DNA of 64,000 nt from the NCBI GenBank assembly GCA_016711505.1, contig JADJSV010000018.1:124001-188000 (forward strand), given 5' to 3'. Made by a program: the position numbers and the translations under genes. Shown here piece after piece: positions 8,382-17,339 of the stretch (positions are counted from its first letter, which is position 1; each line of letters opens with the position of its first letter). Under the pieces are notes generated by a model. That model was not told where the DNA came from. It did no database searches and worked only from the letters and a program-made list of their open reading frames with translations. This stretch comes from Bacteroidota bacterium. Its GTDB lineage: Bacteria > Bacteroidota > Bacteroidia > AKYH767-A > 2013-40CM-41-45.

Positions 8382-11300
8382 TTACTCTACCATCAGTTTT
8401 TTATTGATGATTCCATTCTCAGAATATAATCTTAATAAATAAACTCCCGGAGAAATTAAACTTAGGTCAATTTCAAAATGTTTTAGTGATTTTATTTCAG
8501 AATTCGTTTTTCTGTAAACTATTGCTCCGGATGAATTATATAATTCCAACGAATTAATTTTATCATCTGAATTCAAATCAATATTTATTTTTGAATCCGC
8601 AGGATTTGGATACAAAGCGATTGATGCATCAGAAATAATATTCAAAACACCTGTACAGATATCAACAGTTATGTTTTGAACAGAACTTGTGTTGCATCCC
8701 ATTGAATCTACAAATGTAATAAGAATCAGAATATGTTCCTGATCCAATCGCCGGATTAAAAGATTCCATTCGTTATTCCCGCGCCAAAATAAATTCCGCC
8801 AGATGGTGAGCCACCGGCCAATATGAAATTGATTGGCATCTGAACAAACATTTCAAAATGGATTCAATGATGCTAACAGGTACCGGAACAACTGTCATTT
8901 GGTTGTTGATGAATTTCCTATGCAACCATTGCTATCTGTATAAAAGTAATCAACATTATAAGTTCCTGCCCCAACCGCAGGATTGAAAATTCCGTCTGCA
9001 ATTCCTGTTCCTGCATATATCCACCGCAGGCGTCCCTCCTGAAAGATTGTAAACAGGATTACATGTACTTGAATACATATCCGGTCCGGATGTAACTATG
9101 GGATTCGGATTCTCAACGATTTCAATTGGTTCTGAAGTTGATGTACAGCCTATTGAATTTACAACGGTCACCGTATAGGTTGCTGAAGTTGATGCATTGA
9201 ATGTTTGAAGTGTATCTCCGTTTGTCCATAGGTAACTTGTCGGCAAATCATTTCCTATTGACACTGCATCTACTTCATTCCATCCGATAACAACAGACAT
9301 ATCCATACTTATCATTACTTCTGAAACCGGAAACGATGTCATTGGAAAAGTAATGTGAAGGATCTGTGCAGAATCACCCTTGTATTCGGGAATTGCTGTG
9401 TATACTATTTCATATTGATCTGTATTCGGATTTTTTACAAAAACCGTATCAACAAAATCCGGTCCGAATGTTTCATAAATGTCAATGAAGTTAATCGGAA
9501 TTGGGTGCGTATATCCAAGCTCCAGAAATTCCTGATCATCATGACCGACAGGCGACCATGCTAATTCTATATCTCCATAATTTGGATAAACATCAGGTTC
9601 GCCCAGCACTTGTATTGCACCGTAATCAAATTCTTCCCATTCTGAACTGAAAGAAATTACAGATGATGCCCACCGAATATTTACATTTCCTGAACGTGCA
9701 GTAAGGTCGACATTACCGCCTTCGCAGAATGTTGTTGCCGATGACGGAACAATTACCGGAGCCGGAGGTGCAGGAAATACTTCCAGGAATTGTGGTGCCG
9801 ATGTCTTTGTACAACCAAATGAATTGGTAACAATTACAGAATAATTTCCTTCTTCACCGGTTTCCAGAGTTGAAAGAGTATCTTCTTCAATGACGTTTCC
9901 ATTCATTAACCACTGATTACCTTCTGTTGCGCTGCTTGTAAATTCAGCAACCGATCCATGACAAAAGGAAAGGGAAGACTGAGTAGAAATTACAGGAACT
10001 GCCGGCGATGGATTCAATGTTAATTCCATTGAAGGAATTCCAACAGCACAACCATTTGCATTGGTAACAGCAACAGTATATGTGCCGGCAAGTGTCGATG
10101 CAATTGATCGTGTTGTTTCTCCATTACTCCATAAATAAGTATTGGTATTATTTTCAATTGCAGAAGGACCTTCCATTAAATATGCTATTGAATTATCTAC
10201 TGAATTGGTTGTTGTTTCATTGCTTATATCGTCAAAGTCCCAGTTGCCTATAAGGCCCGGCTGACTTCCTACAACATGCAATGTTTGATCTTGTATAATT
10301 TCTGATGGAGTTCTTACTACGTTCCATAAACGTACGTTGTCAATACTTCCATTGAACCAGTCGTTTCCAAAACCAATGTTGATTGTATTGTCCCAGTCAA
10401 AATCAGAACGGTCAACTATACCGCTTGCAACTAATATTCCATCGACATAAATTCTTTGTCCAATTCCCGATTCAACAACGACTGCAACATGATGCCATTG
10501 TCCGTCTGCATAATTCTGTCCGCTTGAACTTATGATCTCTTCAGAAGAAAAAAGTCTGTGAAAAATTTCACCTTCTTCCAGATAGAGATTTCTGTCATTG
10601 GATCCGCCAAGGTCGCCATCACGGACACTTGAAATTCCTGTATATGGTTCTGAAGTTTTGAAATCGAGTTCAAATGTATAATCAGTTTCCGGAGAATTGA
10701 TTGGAAGCAACACGCGGTTAGGAGCAGTAAAGCTCAATGCTTTTCCATGAGATGGTCCGGTCAGAATTACTGTATCACCTTCGCAAATTGCGGGTGAAAT
10801 ATTTGTTGTGATCACTGTATCATAGTCAAGTGGACCGGCAACAACAACGGTAATTGTTGTTGAGTCACCAAGACTATCGGTTACTGTATAATCATAAGTT
10901 CCGGCGGTTACGGTGAAAGTGCCTGTACCGGTAAATGGTGGAACACCGTCTATTGCTGAAATTGTAACATCAGAAGTTCCGTTAACGCATGGAATAAAAG
11001 TTGTTGTTGCTGTTGCTACTACTGTAGACCGAAGCAATTCAACATAACCATATGATCCTCCACCAAACTCCATAACACGGAATTCAATCGTTGACGTATC
11101 TCCAAGAAATCCTTCCCAGACGTCACCATGATAATCACAACAGTCTTCGTGATTCCATACCTCAACACCATCAATGATCAGATAAGCCCAATCATCGTGA
11201 CTTGGAATGTTGATGTGATAATAACCATTTGGAAACCCGCGCCTCTTTGCAGAGAAAGAGTGATCGTCTTCAAATACGCCTTGTCCCTGGTAACCCGGAG

Positions 11301-11619
11301 CATAGGATGGACTTTCGCCATCACCCCAGTAGTTAAGGGTAAACATTGACAGATTAGTGTCAACATAATATCCCGCATAATAATCAATGATCCAACTGTT
11401 CGCGTTGGAAGAGTTCCATGCGTATACATTCCAGACATTCGTACCAAAAAGAGAAGGGTCACCCACAGTATCCAATGATGAACTTACGGACCCACTTCCG
11501 TTTCTGATCAGAGTTTCTGTACTTACTCCCACCACGGAGTTTTGTACATTCGCATGTTCCCCTCTTGATGACACTGACAATGCCAGCGTCACCAGTAATA
11601 GGTAACATTTTCTAATCAT
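8382..11619 (-). CDS. Large secreted T9SS protein, LamG/Ig-like; frame-broken at its 3' part
   Basis: A large surface protein of about 1,070 residues if frames are restored. In order it has: a signal peptide (residues 1-20, LLLVTLALSVSSRG); a PA14-like N-terminal region rich in Trp/Tyr (YYAGYYVDTNL, DDWAYLIIDGVEVW); an SprB-like repeat (PFTGTGTFTVTAGTYDYTVTD); a concanavalin/LamG-type domain (NRVLLPINS to LIGNWDFDD); two or three Ig-like segments (GTYTVAVTNANGC, GNYSVIVTNSFGC, ATYTVTVVNSIGC); and a T9SS type A tail (IALYPNPADSKINI ... ISPGVYLLRLYSENG) ending at 8382. The long frame covers 8956-11619. Between about 9020 and 8750 the frame changes several times, while fragments such as GTYN and DSNGC remain readable, so the tail clearly belongs to the same gene. 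This is probably an adhesin or other cell-surface protein. Confidence 0.75.
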
Positions 11620-11840
11620 AAGAGTTTTAATTGTTCAGAGTGGTTTAACTTTTCAATGGGTAATTAGTTCCACGACTGCAATGTTGTGATGTTTATAGTA
11701 AAATTTGGATTTGATAAATTTGATTTTCGAAGAAAAAAGAAAGAATCAATTTGTCAGACTTGAAAAAATCCTTGTAATGAAAAAATAAAAAGTGAAAAGT
11801 TTAATTAAAAGTGTAAGATTCACAAGGTTTTGATAAAAGG

Positions 11841-11996
11841 ATTAAACACAGAACCAAGTTCACAATTAGTCACAAGAACACTTTGAAAAAACACCTTGTG
11901 TAACTGTGGTCAAATCGACTGGTGCTCATGTGTTAAAAAATTAAACACTGAGCCTAATCATTCCGTGTTCTAAATAACCAATCTCAGTGTTTAATT
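11841..11996. repeat. Degenerate double element, 'cactaag' family, copy 3
   Basis: It fills most of the 390-bp gap 11620-12009, which has no gene. The second half is bounded by a perfect 12-bp inverted repeat (ttaaacactgag 11941-11952, ctcagtgtttaa 11983-11994). The first half (11841-11936) keeps cacaagaacac and a diverged right arm. It ends about 14 nt before the stop of the DUF523 gene. The part of the gap nearest the T9SS gene (11620-11840) is AT-rich leader with nothing recognisable. Confidence 0.65.
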
Positions 11997-12009
11997 TTTA
12001 TTTCTTCAA

Positions 12010-12636
12010 TTAGTTTAATTTTTTAAAATAGCCCTTATACCACTCATGCTCATCAAAATCTTTAGCTTCTTTATTTATAACATGCAATGGGTCAATTTTA
12101 GAATATAAAATTTCCAGAGACTCATATTCTCGCCAACTGATTATTTTATATCCGGCGCGATGTAATTGCGCACCGCATACACCCATAGCAATCTGATATT
12201 TTTTATTTTCTGCATATCTGTTTCCATCATATATCACATGATTACCGCATGCAGCACTTACATCCATCATTACTGCCAGTTCAATATCATTACTTATTGC
12301 AACCTCAAGCATTTTTTCTGAAGCTTTTATCATCCCTTCAGTCCAGTCAATTCCGGTTGCTGTAAGTACTTTTGCTTTACCTTCAAGCACATCCAAACCG
12401 GTTCCGCCATGAATATCGCACATCTCTCTTGGTGTTCCAAATGAAAAATCTTCAGGACAAAAAGAGATCAATTTTACGTTGTCATAGTTCATTAATTTCA
12501 GAACAGTTGGATATTCTCCATAAGCAGTACCATCGATTCCACATTTTATTCCAATCATACATGCACTAACAAGAATACGAAGCGGATTTTCTTTTGTAGG
12601 TACCCGAAGGTTTTTGAGATAATTTTTATCAGGCAT
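12010..12636 (-). CDS. DUF523-family protein
   Basis: 208 residues, cytosolic, matching the DUF523 pattern: ILVSACMIGIKCGIDG at 20-35, then FCPEDFSFGTPREMCDIHGG, then DWTEGMIKASEKML, then the DVSAACGNHVIYDG block. The family has conserved cysteines in the two SAC segments and the CPE motif and is of unknown biochemical function, sometimes fused to DUF1722. Cys26, Cys32 and the CPE and AACG cysteines are all present here. It is 26 nt downstream of the YdeI-like gene on the same strand and probably co-transcribed with it. Confidence 0.8.
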   Translation of the reverse strand: MPDKNYLKNLRVPTKENPLRILVSACMIGIKCGIDGTAYGEYPTVLKLMNYDNVKLISFCPEDFSFGTPREMCDIHGGTGLDVLEGKAKVLTATGIDWTEGMIKASEKMLEVAISNDIELAVMMDVSAACGNHVIYDGNRYAENKKYQIAMGVCGAQLHRAGYKIISWREYESLEILYSKIDPLHVINKEAKDFDEHEWYKGYFKKLN

Positions 12637-12662
12637 TCGTTGTGAGATATAAGTTGTACATA

Positions 12663-13241
12663 CTAACGTGACTTTATATTTTTTGAAGCAAGGTGAACAG
12701 TTTCTTCGATTCGCTTAGCACGTGTTTCCGGTCGTTTTGCACTTAAGATCCATTCAAGGATAATACGTTTTGCTGAATTTGAAAAAGCATTGAAATGTTT
12801 TTGTGCTGTTTTATTTTTATTGAAGAGTTTTTGCAGATCTTCCGGGATAACGGAATTTTCAACCTGCACCAATGCATGCCACGTCCCTGATTTTTTTGCA
12901 TGATCAATTAATTTCTGCCCGCTTTCCGTCATCAATCCGGCTTCCGTTAATTTCTTTACGCGATCCCGGTTTGATTTGCTCCAGTTACTTTTTGGTTTTC
13001 TCGGAGAAAAATACTGATAAGAACTTTCGTCGTCTCTTTTGTATTTGACACTGTCGATCCAGCCAAAGCATAAACCTTCTTCAACTGCTTCTTCATAAGG
13101 AACACTTTTGATTTTGCTTAGTTTATTGTAAAAGATAAGCCACACTGATTTTTCTGTTTCACTATTTTTCTCTAACCATTTACGCCACTCTTTTCTGGAC
13201 TTTGCATAGAAGGTTTTTTTGCCTTTAAAAGTTTCTTGCAT
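12663..13241 (-). CDS. YdeI/OmpD-associated family protein
   Basis: 192 residues, cytosolic. It matches the YdeI-like family: W-x-x-WLEKN near residue 20, SVWLIFYNK, then VPYEEAVEEGLCFGWIDS and YFSPRKPKSNWSKSN, and a C-terminal helical part (AKRIILEWILSAKRPETRAKRIEE). Members are annotated as bacteriocin-protection or OmpD-associated proteins, but a reaction is not established. First gene of a likely two-gene unit with DUF523. The T9SS gene upstream ends 16 nt before it. Confidence 0.8.
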   Translation of the reverse strand: MQETFKGKKTFYAKSRKEWRKWLEKNSETEKSVWLIFYNKLSKIKSVPYEEAVEEGLCFGWIDSVKYKRDDESSYQYFSPRKPKSNWSKSNRDRVKKLTEAGLMTESGQKLIDHAKKSGTWHALVQVENSVIPEDLQKLFNKNKTAQKHFNAFSNSAKRIILEWILSAKRPETRAKRIEETVHLASKNIKSR

Positions 13242-13257
13242 AAGGATTATTAGTACA

Positions 13258-14796
13258 TCATTTTGAAATTAGCAATTTCGAATAAAACAGGCCGGTAGCC
13301 GTATTAACCTGCAAGAGATAAACTCCCGCAGACAGAAACGACACATCGATATTCTTTTCATCTGTGAAAGAAATTTTTGTAAAGTTTCCTAAAATGTCAA
13401 AAGCGGTTAAATCTAGTATTTGCTCTTGAGTATTTAATTTGATCTCATTAACAGCCGGGGTGGGATAAATTGTAATGTCTCTGCCGGACGACTCAGGAAT
13501 GGAAGTTGTAATTGTTGGAATATTATATTTCAACGTTGTACCCCAATTGATACTAGAAGCATTTTCGCATGACGAACCCGTTACAATTAACTTTTCGTTC
13601 GGATCGAAACGTGCAGCGGTAATATTGTCATTAGCTCCACATGGACCATCATATAGAATTGTTGCATCTACAGTTCCAAGCGAATTGTAGAGCCACACAT
13701 AATAATCAGTACCACCACCAATTGCTACAAGATTATTTTGTGCACTTAATAGTAATGCATTTATAAATTGTCCATCAAAGGACGAATCTCGCCATTCAAT
13801 TGATCCGGTTAAACCATCTTGTTTAACTACATAGCGGCGATATGGAAAACTTGAAGTATTATACCCTGCATGATATACAGAATTGCTGGAATCGTCGACT
13901 AACATTTGTGTAAACTCCAAACCTGGAGACGTCGCAATTAATGAATCATAAATGTTTGCATATGACAAACCATTATCCTGAATCTTGACCAGCGTATATG
14001 TCGGATCCTGAACTCCGGATAATTGTGCTGTTAAAATATAAATATTGCTGTTTGAAGTAGAACGAATCTTTCTTGCATCCATAAATTGATTATTCAAAGG
14101 TGCCATCCAGTCAATTGAGCTGTAGCTATTATTTAACTTTACAATGTTACCTGAATATGAATAGTAAACTGTTCCATCATTTTGATATGTGCATGGTCCG
14201 GGAATGGTATTCAATCCCAGCGAATCAGTAAATGAAGCCAGAAGATTATAGGCTAGGTCAAATTTGAGAAAGCAATAATATTTATTGAATGATTGATCAT
14301 TTTTGGAAAATGCTACATGCAGATTTTCAAATTGATCAATTTTAAATCCATACGAATAAAAAGGAGCGGATTCGATACCGCTAAGTGGATTTATCTGGAT
14401 CGAATCCACAACCAGTTGATTGATCATATTTCCCAGCGTGTCGACAGTTGTTAAACACAGTCGGTTTAAATCTGTACTGTTACTGACATTTCCTGCAATG
14501 TAAATTCGTCCATTTTTGTAAATGACATTGTTAAACTCCATACTCAAATATCCGGAAGGAAGATAGTTGTTATTGAATTTCTGGCTTCCTGTCGGACTTA
14601 ATTTTAGAACGGTTGGCAAAGCAGCACCATTTTGACCATCATTAAAGACATAGGAATTCCCATTATCATCAATAGTTATCATATTCATCCCACCGCAATT
14701 ACATGTATGTTTCCATAGCGACGGGGTATTTTGTCCAACAACATTAAGTGTCGGAACAAGGATAAACAAAATCAAAAACCTATTTAAATTTATCAT
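13258..14796 (-). CDS. Secreted T9SS type A protein with propeller-like repeats
   Basis: 512 residues, intact. A signal peptide covers residues 1-21 (LFILVPTLNVVGQ). About 400 residues of repeated short beta segments follow (MITIDDNGNSYVF, KNGRIYIAGNVSN, SNIYILTAQLSG, NLVAIGGGTDYYV), the look of a delta-60 or SBBP-type beta-propeller. The T9SS tail is ITIYPTPAVNEIKL, then FDILGNFTKI, then LSAGVYLLQVNTATG. Exported across the outer membrane, function unknown. It has a good Bacteroidota promoter immediately upstream (14813-14844). Confidence 0.8.
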   Translation of the reverse strand: MINLNRFLILFILVPTLNVVGQNTPSLWKHTCNCGGMNMITIDDNGNSYVFNDGQNGAALPTVLKLSPTGSQKFNNNYLPSGYLSMEFNNVIYKNGRIYIAGNVSNSTDLNRLCLTTVDTLGNMINQLVVDSIQINPLSGIESAPFYSYGFKIDQFENLHVAFSKNDQSFNKYYCFLKFDLAYNLLASFTDSLGLNTIPGPCTYQNDGTVYYSYSGNIVKLNNSYSSIDWMAPLNNQFMDARKIRSTSNSNIYILTAQLSGVQDPTYTLVKIQDNGLSYANIYDSLIATSPGLEFTQMLVDDSSNSVYHAGYNTSSFPYRRYVVKQDGLTGSIEWRDSSFDGQFINALLLSAQNNLVAIGGGTDYYVWLYNSLGTVDATILYDGPCGANDNITAARFDPNEKLIVTGSSCENASSINWGTTLKYNIPTITTSIPESSGRDITIYPTPAVNEIKLNTQEQILDLTAFDILGNFTKISFTDEKNIDVSFLSAGVYLLQVNTATGLFYSKLLISK

Positions 14797-14812
14797 ATGT
14801 GAAGTTTATACA

Positions 14813-14844
14813 CAAATATAATTTATTTAGATTGTTTCTAACAA
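14813..14844 (-). promoter_or_regulatory. Bacteroidota-type sigma-A promoter
   Basis: On the minus strand, TTG at 14842-14844, 21-nt spacer, then TATATTTG (14813-14820), a perfect TAnnTTTG -7 element. It would start transcription about 10 nt before the ATG of the T9SS gene ending at 13258, implying a very short leader. Confidence 0.6.
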
Positions 14845-14922
14845 CCTTAAATGTTAATTAATTTCTTAAGGCTGTGTGTAAAATCATTGACCAGCATTTA
14901 TTTTTATAGAAAATCTCCGGAC

Positions 14923-15366
14923 ATGAACCAACCTGTCGAACAGCTTAAGAAATCTGAAAGTAATACTACGCAGGATGATTTCGAAATCTATATAATCGAT
15001 GACGATCCGGCTTTTAGTTTTATGCTGAAAGATTATCTTTTGTCGGCAATGGAAATGCAATCCAAACACTTTTCAACAGGAGCTGAATTTCTAAAAAAAT
15101 ATAAGGCAAATGATTCCCGGAAAATAATTTTAGATTATGAATTCAGTGAAGGCCCAAATGGATTGCTTGTTCTTCAGAAGATAAAGGAATTGAACCCTAC
15201 AGCGGTCGTAATTGTTGTATCGGGACAAGATGACCTGGAAAAGGCTATTGATACATTAAGAAATGGAGCGACAGATTATTTTCTGAAAACAAATAAAACA
15301 GTTTTTGCCAATATTCATTGTTCTTTGAAAAAGATCATTGAAATGGAAAAGAATAAATGGAATTGA
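14923..15366 (+). CDS. Single-domain response regulator (REC only)
   Basis: 147 residues from the ATG at 14923; an earlier in-frame ATG at 14851 gives an unlikely basic, hydrophobic N-terminus. The receiver domain begins at about residue 22 with IYIIDDDPAF (acidic triad). The likely phospho-acceptor is Asp in KIILDYEFSEGPNG, followed by VVIVVSGQDD and the conserved Lys in DYFLKTNKT. There is no output domain, so it would act by protein contact or as a phosphorelay intermediate. No kinase gene is adjacent. It is divergent from the T9SS gene at 13258. Confidence 0.8.
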   Translation: MNQPVEQLKKSESNTTQDDFEIYIIDDDPAFSFMLKDYLLSAMEMQSKHFSTGAEFLKKYKANDSRKIILDYEFSEGPNGLLVLQKIKELNPTAVVIVVSGQDDLEKAIDTLRNGATDYFLKTNKTVFANIHCSLKKIIEMEKNKWN

Positions 15367-15390
15367 ATACTCCTGAATAAATTTGTTGAA

Positions 15391-15798
15391 TTACTTTAAA
15401 GTAAATTGTGTAGGTAGCACAGCGGTGTTTTTACCGGTGTTGTCAACACAACGGATGTATTCGAAAAATAATTTGCTTCCTGACGGAGCAGATTTTATTG
15501 CACTTTTCATTTCATCAGATATTTCACCACTGTAGGTATCTAGTTCGATCAAGTCTTTGTTTTTGATAAACAGACTCAACTTAAATCCTACGATCTTAAA
15601 AAGCTTAGCAGTGCTATCCTGAAATACAAGACCTTTTGAAGAAAGTAAGATCTCTTTATCGATGAGACCTTTCTCAATTCCTGAAATACTGATTTTTTCT
15701 TTGACAAAGCCTGTATCAGATGAATCAGGATTCATTTCCGCTTTGGACAATGAAATGCAGTTTAAGAAAACCAATGAAATTATTATAATATTTTTCAT
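15391..15798 (-). CDS. Small exported protein resembling the GldM C-terminal domain
   Basis: 135 residues with a signal peptide at residues 1-20 (LVFLNCISLSKAE). The mature part recalls the last Ig-like domain of the T9SS/gliding motor protein GldM: LLSSKGLVFQDS, FKIVGFKLSLFIKN, then a helix (EMKSAIKSAPSGSKLFFEYIRC) and a final LPTQFTLK strand. Full GldM is about 510 residues with an N-terminal transmembrane helix, and only this final domain is present here. It could be a periplasmic partner or decoy of the T9SS trans-envelope motor. That is inference from pattern similarity. It is 12 nt downstream of the SRPBCC gene. Confidence 0.5.
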   Translation of the reverse strand: MKNIIIISLVFLNCISLSKAEMNPDSSDTGFVKEKISISGIEKGLIDKEILLSSKGLVFQDSTAKLFKIVGFKLSLFIKNKDLIELDTYSGEISDEMKSAIKSAPSGSKLFFEYIRCVDNTGKNTAVLPTQFTLK

Positions 15799-15810
15799 GC
15801 TGTTAGTTTT

Positions 15811-16305
15811 TTAATTGTTTACCAACCCCTCCATTTGGGAGTCTTTGTTTCTCAGATCAAGGCCACCTTCAAGAACGGATTTCAGATTGATCAGATAAAA
15901 TGTCCATACGAAAGCACATCCCAGTATTATATTTTGTATTGAATTATTATCGAGTGGAATTTCTTTTTGTGTTATTTCAACGAGAACGTAATTTTTCACT
16001 TCTGATAATTTAACCTGTACTTTGCATTCTCCGGCAAAGGTGAATTCAAAAAGATCAGTTCCATTGGCAGTAATTACTTTCCCGCTTTCGAAATAATTTT
16101 GTGCAAACCAATTCCATTCATATTTACAGCCGGCACTTACATTTTCAGTAGCCGATATATTTTTCCCGTTCGAATCAAAATATACAGCTTTTGACAAAAA
16201 CCATTTTTCCAATTCTGCACTTTTTGTCCAGGAATTGTAAATAGTAGCAAGATCAGATTTTATCTGAATTCGTTTGGTGAATTGCGACCAGTTAAAATTA
16301 TCCAT
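15811..16305 (-). CDS. SRPBCC/AHSA1-like protein
   Basis: 164 residues, cytosolic, without a signal peptide. The START-like helix-grip pattern is visible: IQIKSDLATIYNSWTKSAELEKWF, then ENVSAGCKYEWNWFAQNYFESGKV, DLFEFTFAG, KNYVLVEITQ, and a long C-terminal helix. The AHSA1 (Activator of Hsp90 ATPase-like) family binds small hydrophobic molecules or partner proteins, and the ligand here is unknown. It sits directly upstream of the GldM-C-like gene. Confidence 0.7.
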   Translation of the reverse strand: MDNFNWSQFTKRIQIKSDLATIYNSWTKSAELEKWFLSKAVYFDSNGKNISATENVSAGCKYEWNWFAQNYFESGKVITANGTDLFEFTFAGECKVQVKLSEVKNYVLVEITQKEIPLDNNSIQNIILGCAFVWTFYLINLKSVLEGGLDLRNKDSQMEGLVNN

Positions 16306-16357
16306 TTGAATCTTTAAAAGCTATTGCAATATCTTGAAATTATATTTAACGGTTTCA

Positions 16358-17231
16358 TCAATTAATTATCAGTTTGCCTTTACTGATAAAAGCATCTTTT
16401 GAATCAATATAATAAAAGTACACGCCTGATGGTAATGCACCTCTATTAATTTCAAACCTGGATGAATTAATGTTTTCTGTACTTTGAACAACCTGACCAA
16501 GGTTATTGTAAAGTCGCCAATTCCAGTCTGAATTTATTCCATGAAGATCAATAGTTGCCAAATCATTGATTGGGTTTGGAAAGATTTTAATGGTGAATTC
16601 ATTTTCTTCAACAATATCAAGAACTACATAGTAGCAATCATTATAAACAGGGTTTATCCACCTTACTGTATCGTTTTTCCAGTAACATAGGAGTTCTTCG
16701 CCGTAATCTGAAGGTAAATCACCATACACTGTAAAAGAACTTGCTATACCAAATATGCTTCCAATGTCTTCTATCCACACCTCTGTAAAACCACAGTTAG
16801 AAAAAATTAAAAAATAATCTGCGTTTAAAATCGGCATCTATCATTACTGTATCCACAGAATCCACAACCAGAAGAGTATCCTGACAGAAAAATATTGACC
16901 GAATTGTATCGCCAACATTTGCACCGAAATCATATAGTAAATATTCATTAAAGAAATCTGTATAAAATACTTTTTGTCCGCTGTCACGCATCGCGCCTTT
17001 TAACGACCAATATATCAGTGTTGTGTCATTTGTTTGAAGTAGTTTTTTATATTGATAAACCCCAAGTGTTGTATCTCCACTTAATCTGTATGAATATGTT
17101 TCGCAATCTGATCCAAATGGACCTGAATAGCATTGTAGCACATTCCATAATTTAGTTGTGTCAACAAATGTTTGTGATTTTGAAGTTTTGGATAAAAAAA
17201 TCAGGGTGATAAAAATGCATACAATTTTCAT
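16358..17231 (-). CDS. Secreted T9SS type A protein, one homopolymer frame break
   Basis: A signal peptide covers residues 1-19 (IFITLIFLSKTSKSQ) of the upstream frame, which then reads about 120 residues (CETYSYRLSGDTTLGVYQYKK style). The downstream frame resumes as NCGFTEVWIEDIGSIFG and ends in a T9SS type A domain: IKIFPNPINDLATIDL, YNNLGQVVQS, LPSGVYFYYIDS. A run of six T near 16800-16806 (minus strand) is one base too long, and removing one T joins NF-SNCG into a 290-residue protein. Similar proteins are common among Bacteroidota secreted 'YHYH'-less hypothetical families. No function is assigned. Confidence 0.7.
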
Positions 17232-17283
17232 TATGATTTATTTTTTATGAAAAGCAAATTAAACAAATAATTGTTACTACTGC

Positions 17284-17313
17284 TTGTTCACTTCGGCCTT
17301 GTTATTATATTTG
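17284..17313 (+). promoter_or_regulatory. Bacteroidota-type sigma-A promoter
   Basis: TTG at 17284-17286, a 19-nt spacer, then TATATTTG at 17306-17313, matching TAnnTTTG exactly. The start codon at 17340 lies about 20 nt past the expected transcription start. This supports 17340, not the upstream in-frame TTG, as the true start of the FG-GAP gene. Confidence 0.7.
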
Positions 17314-17339
17314 TGTTATTATCAAAAGCTAGATCTACC

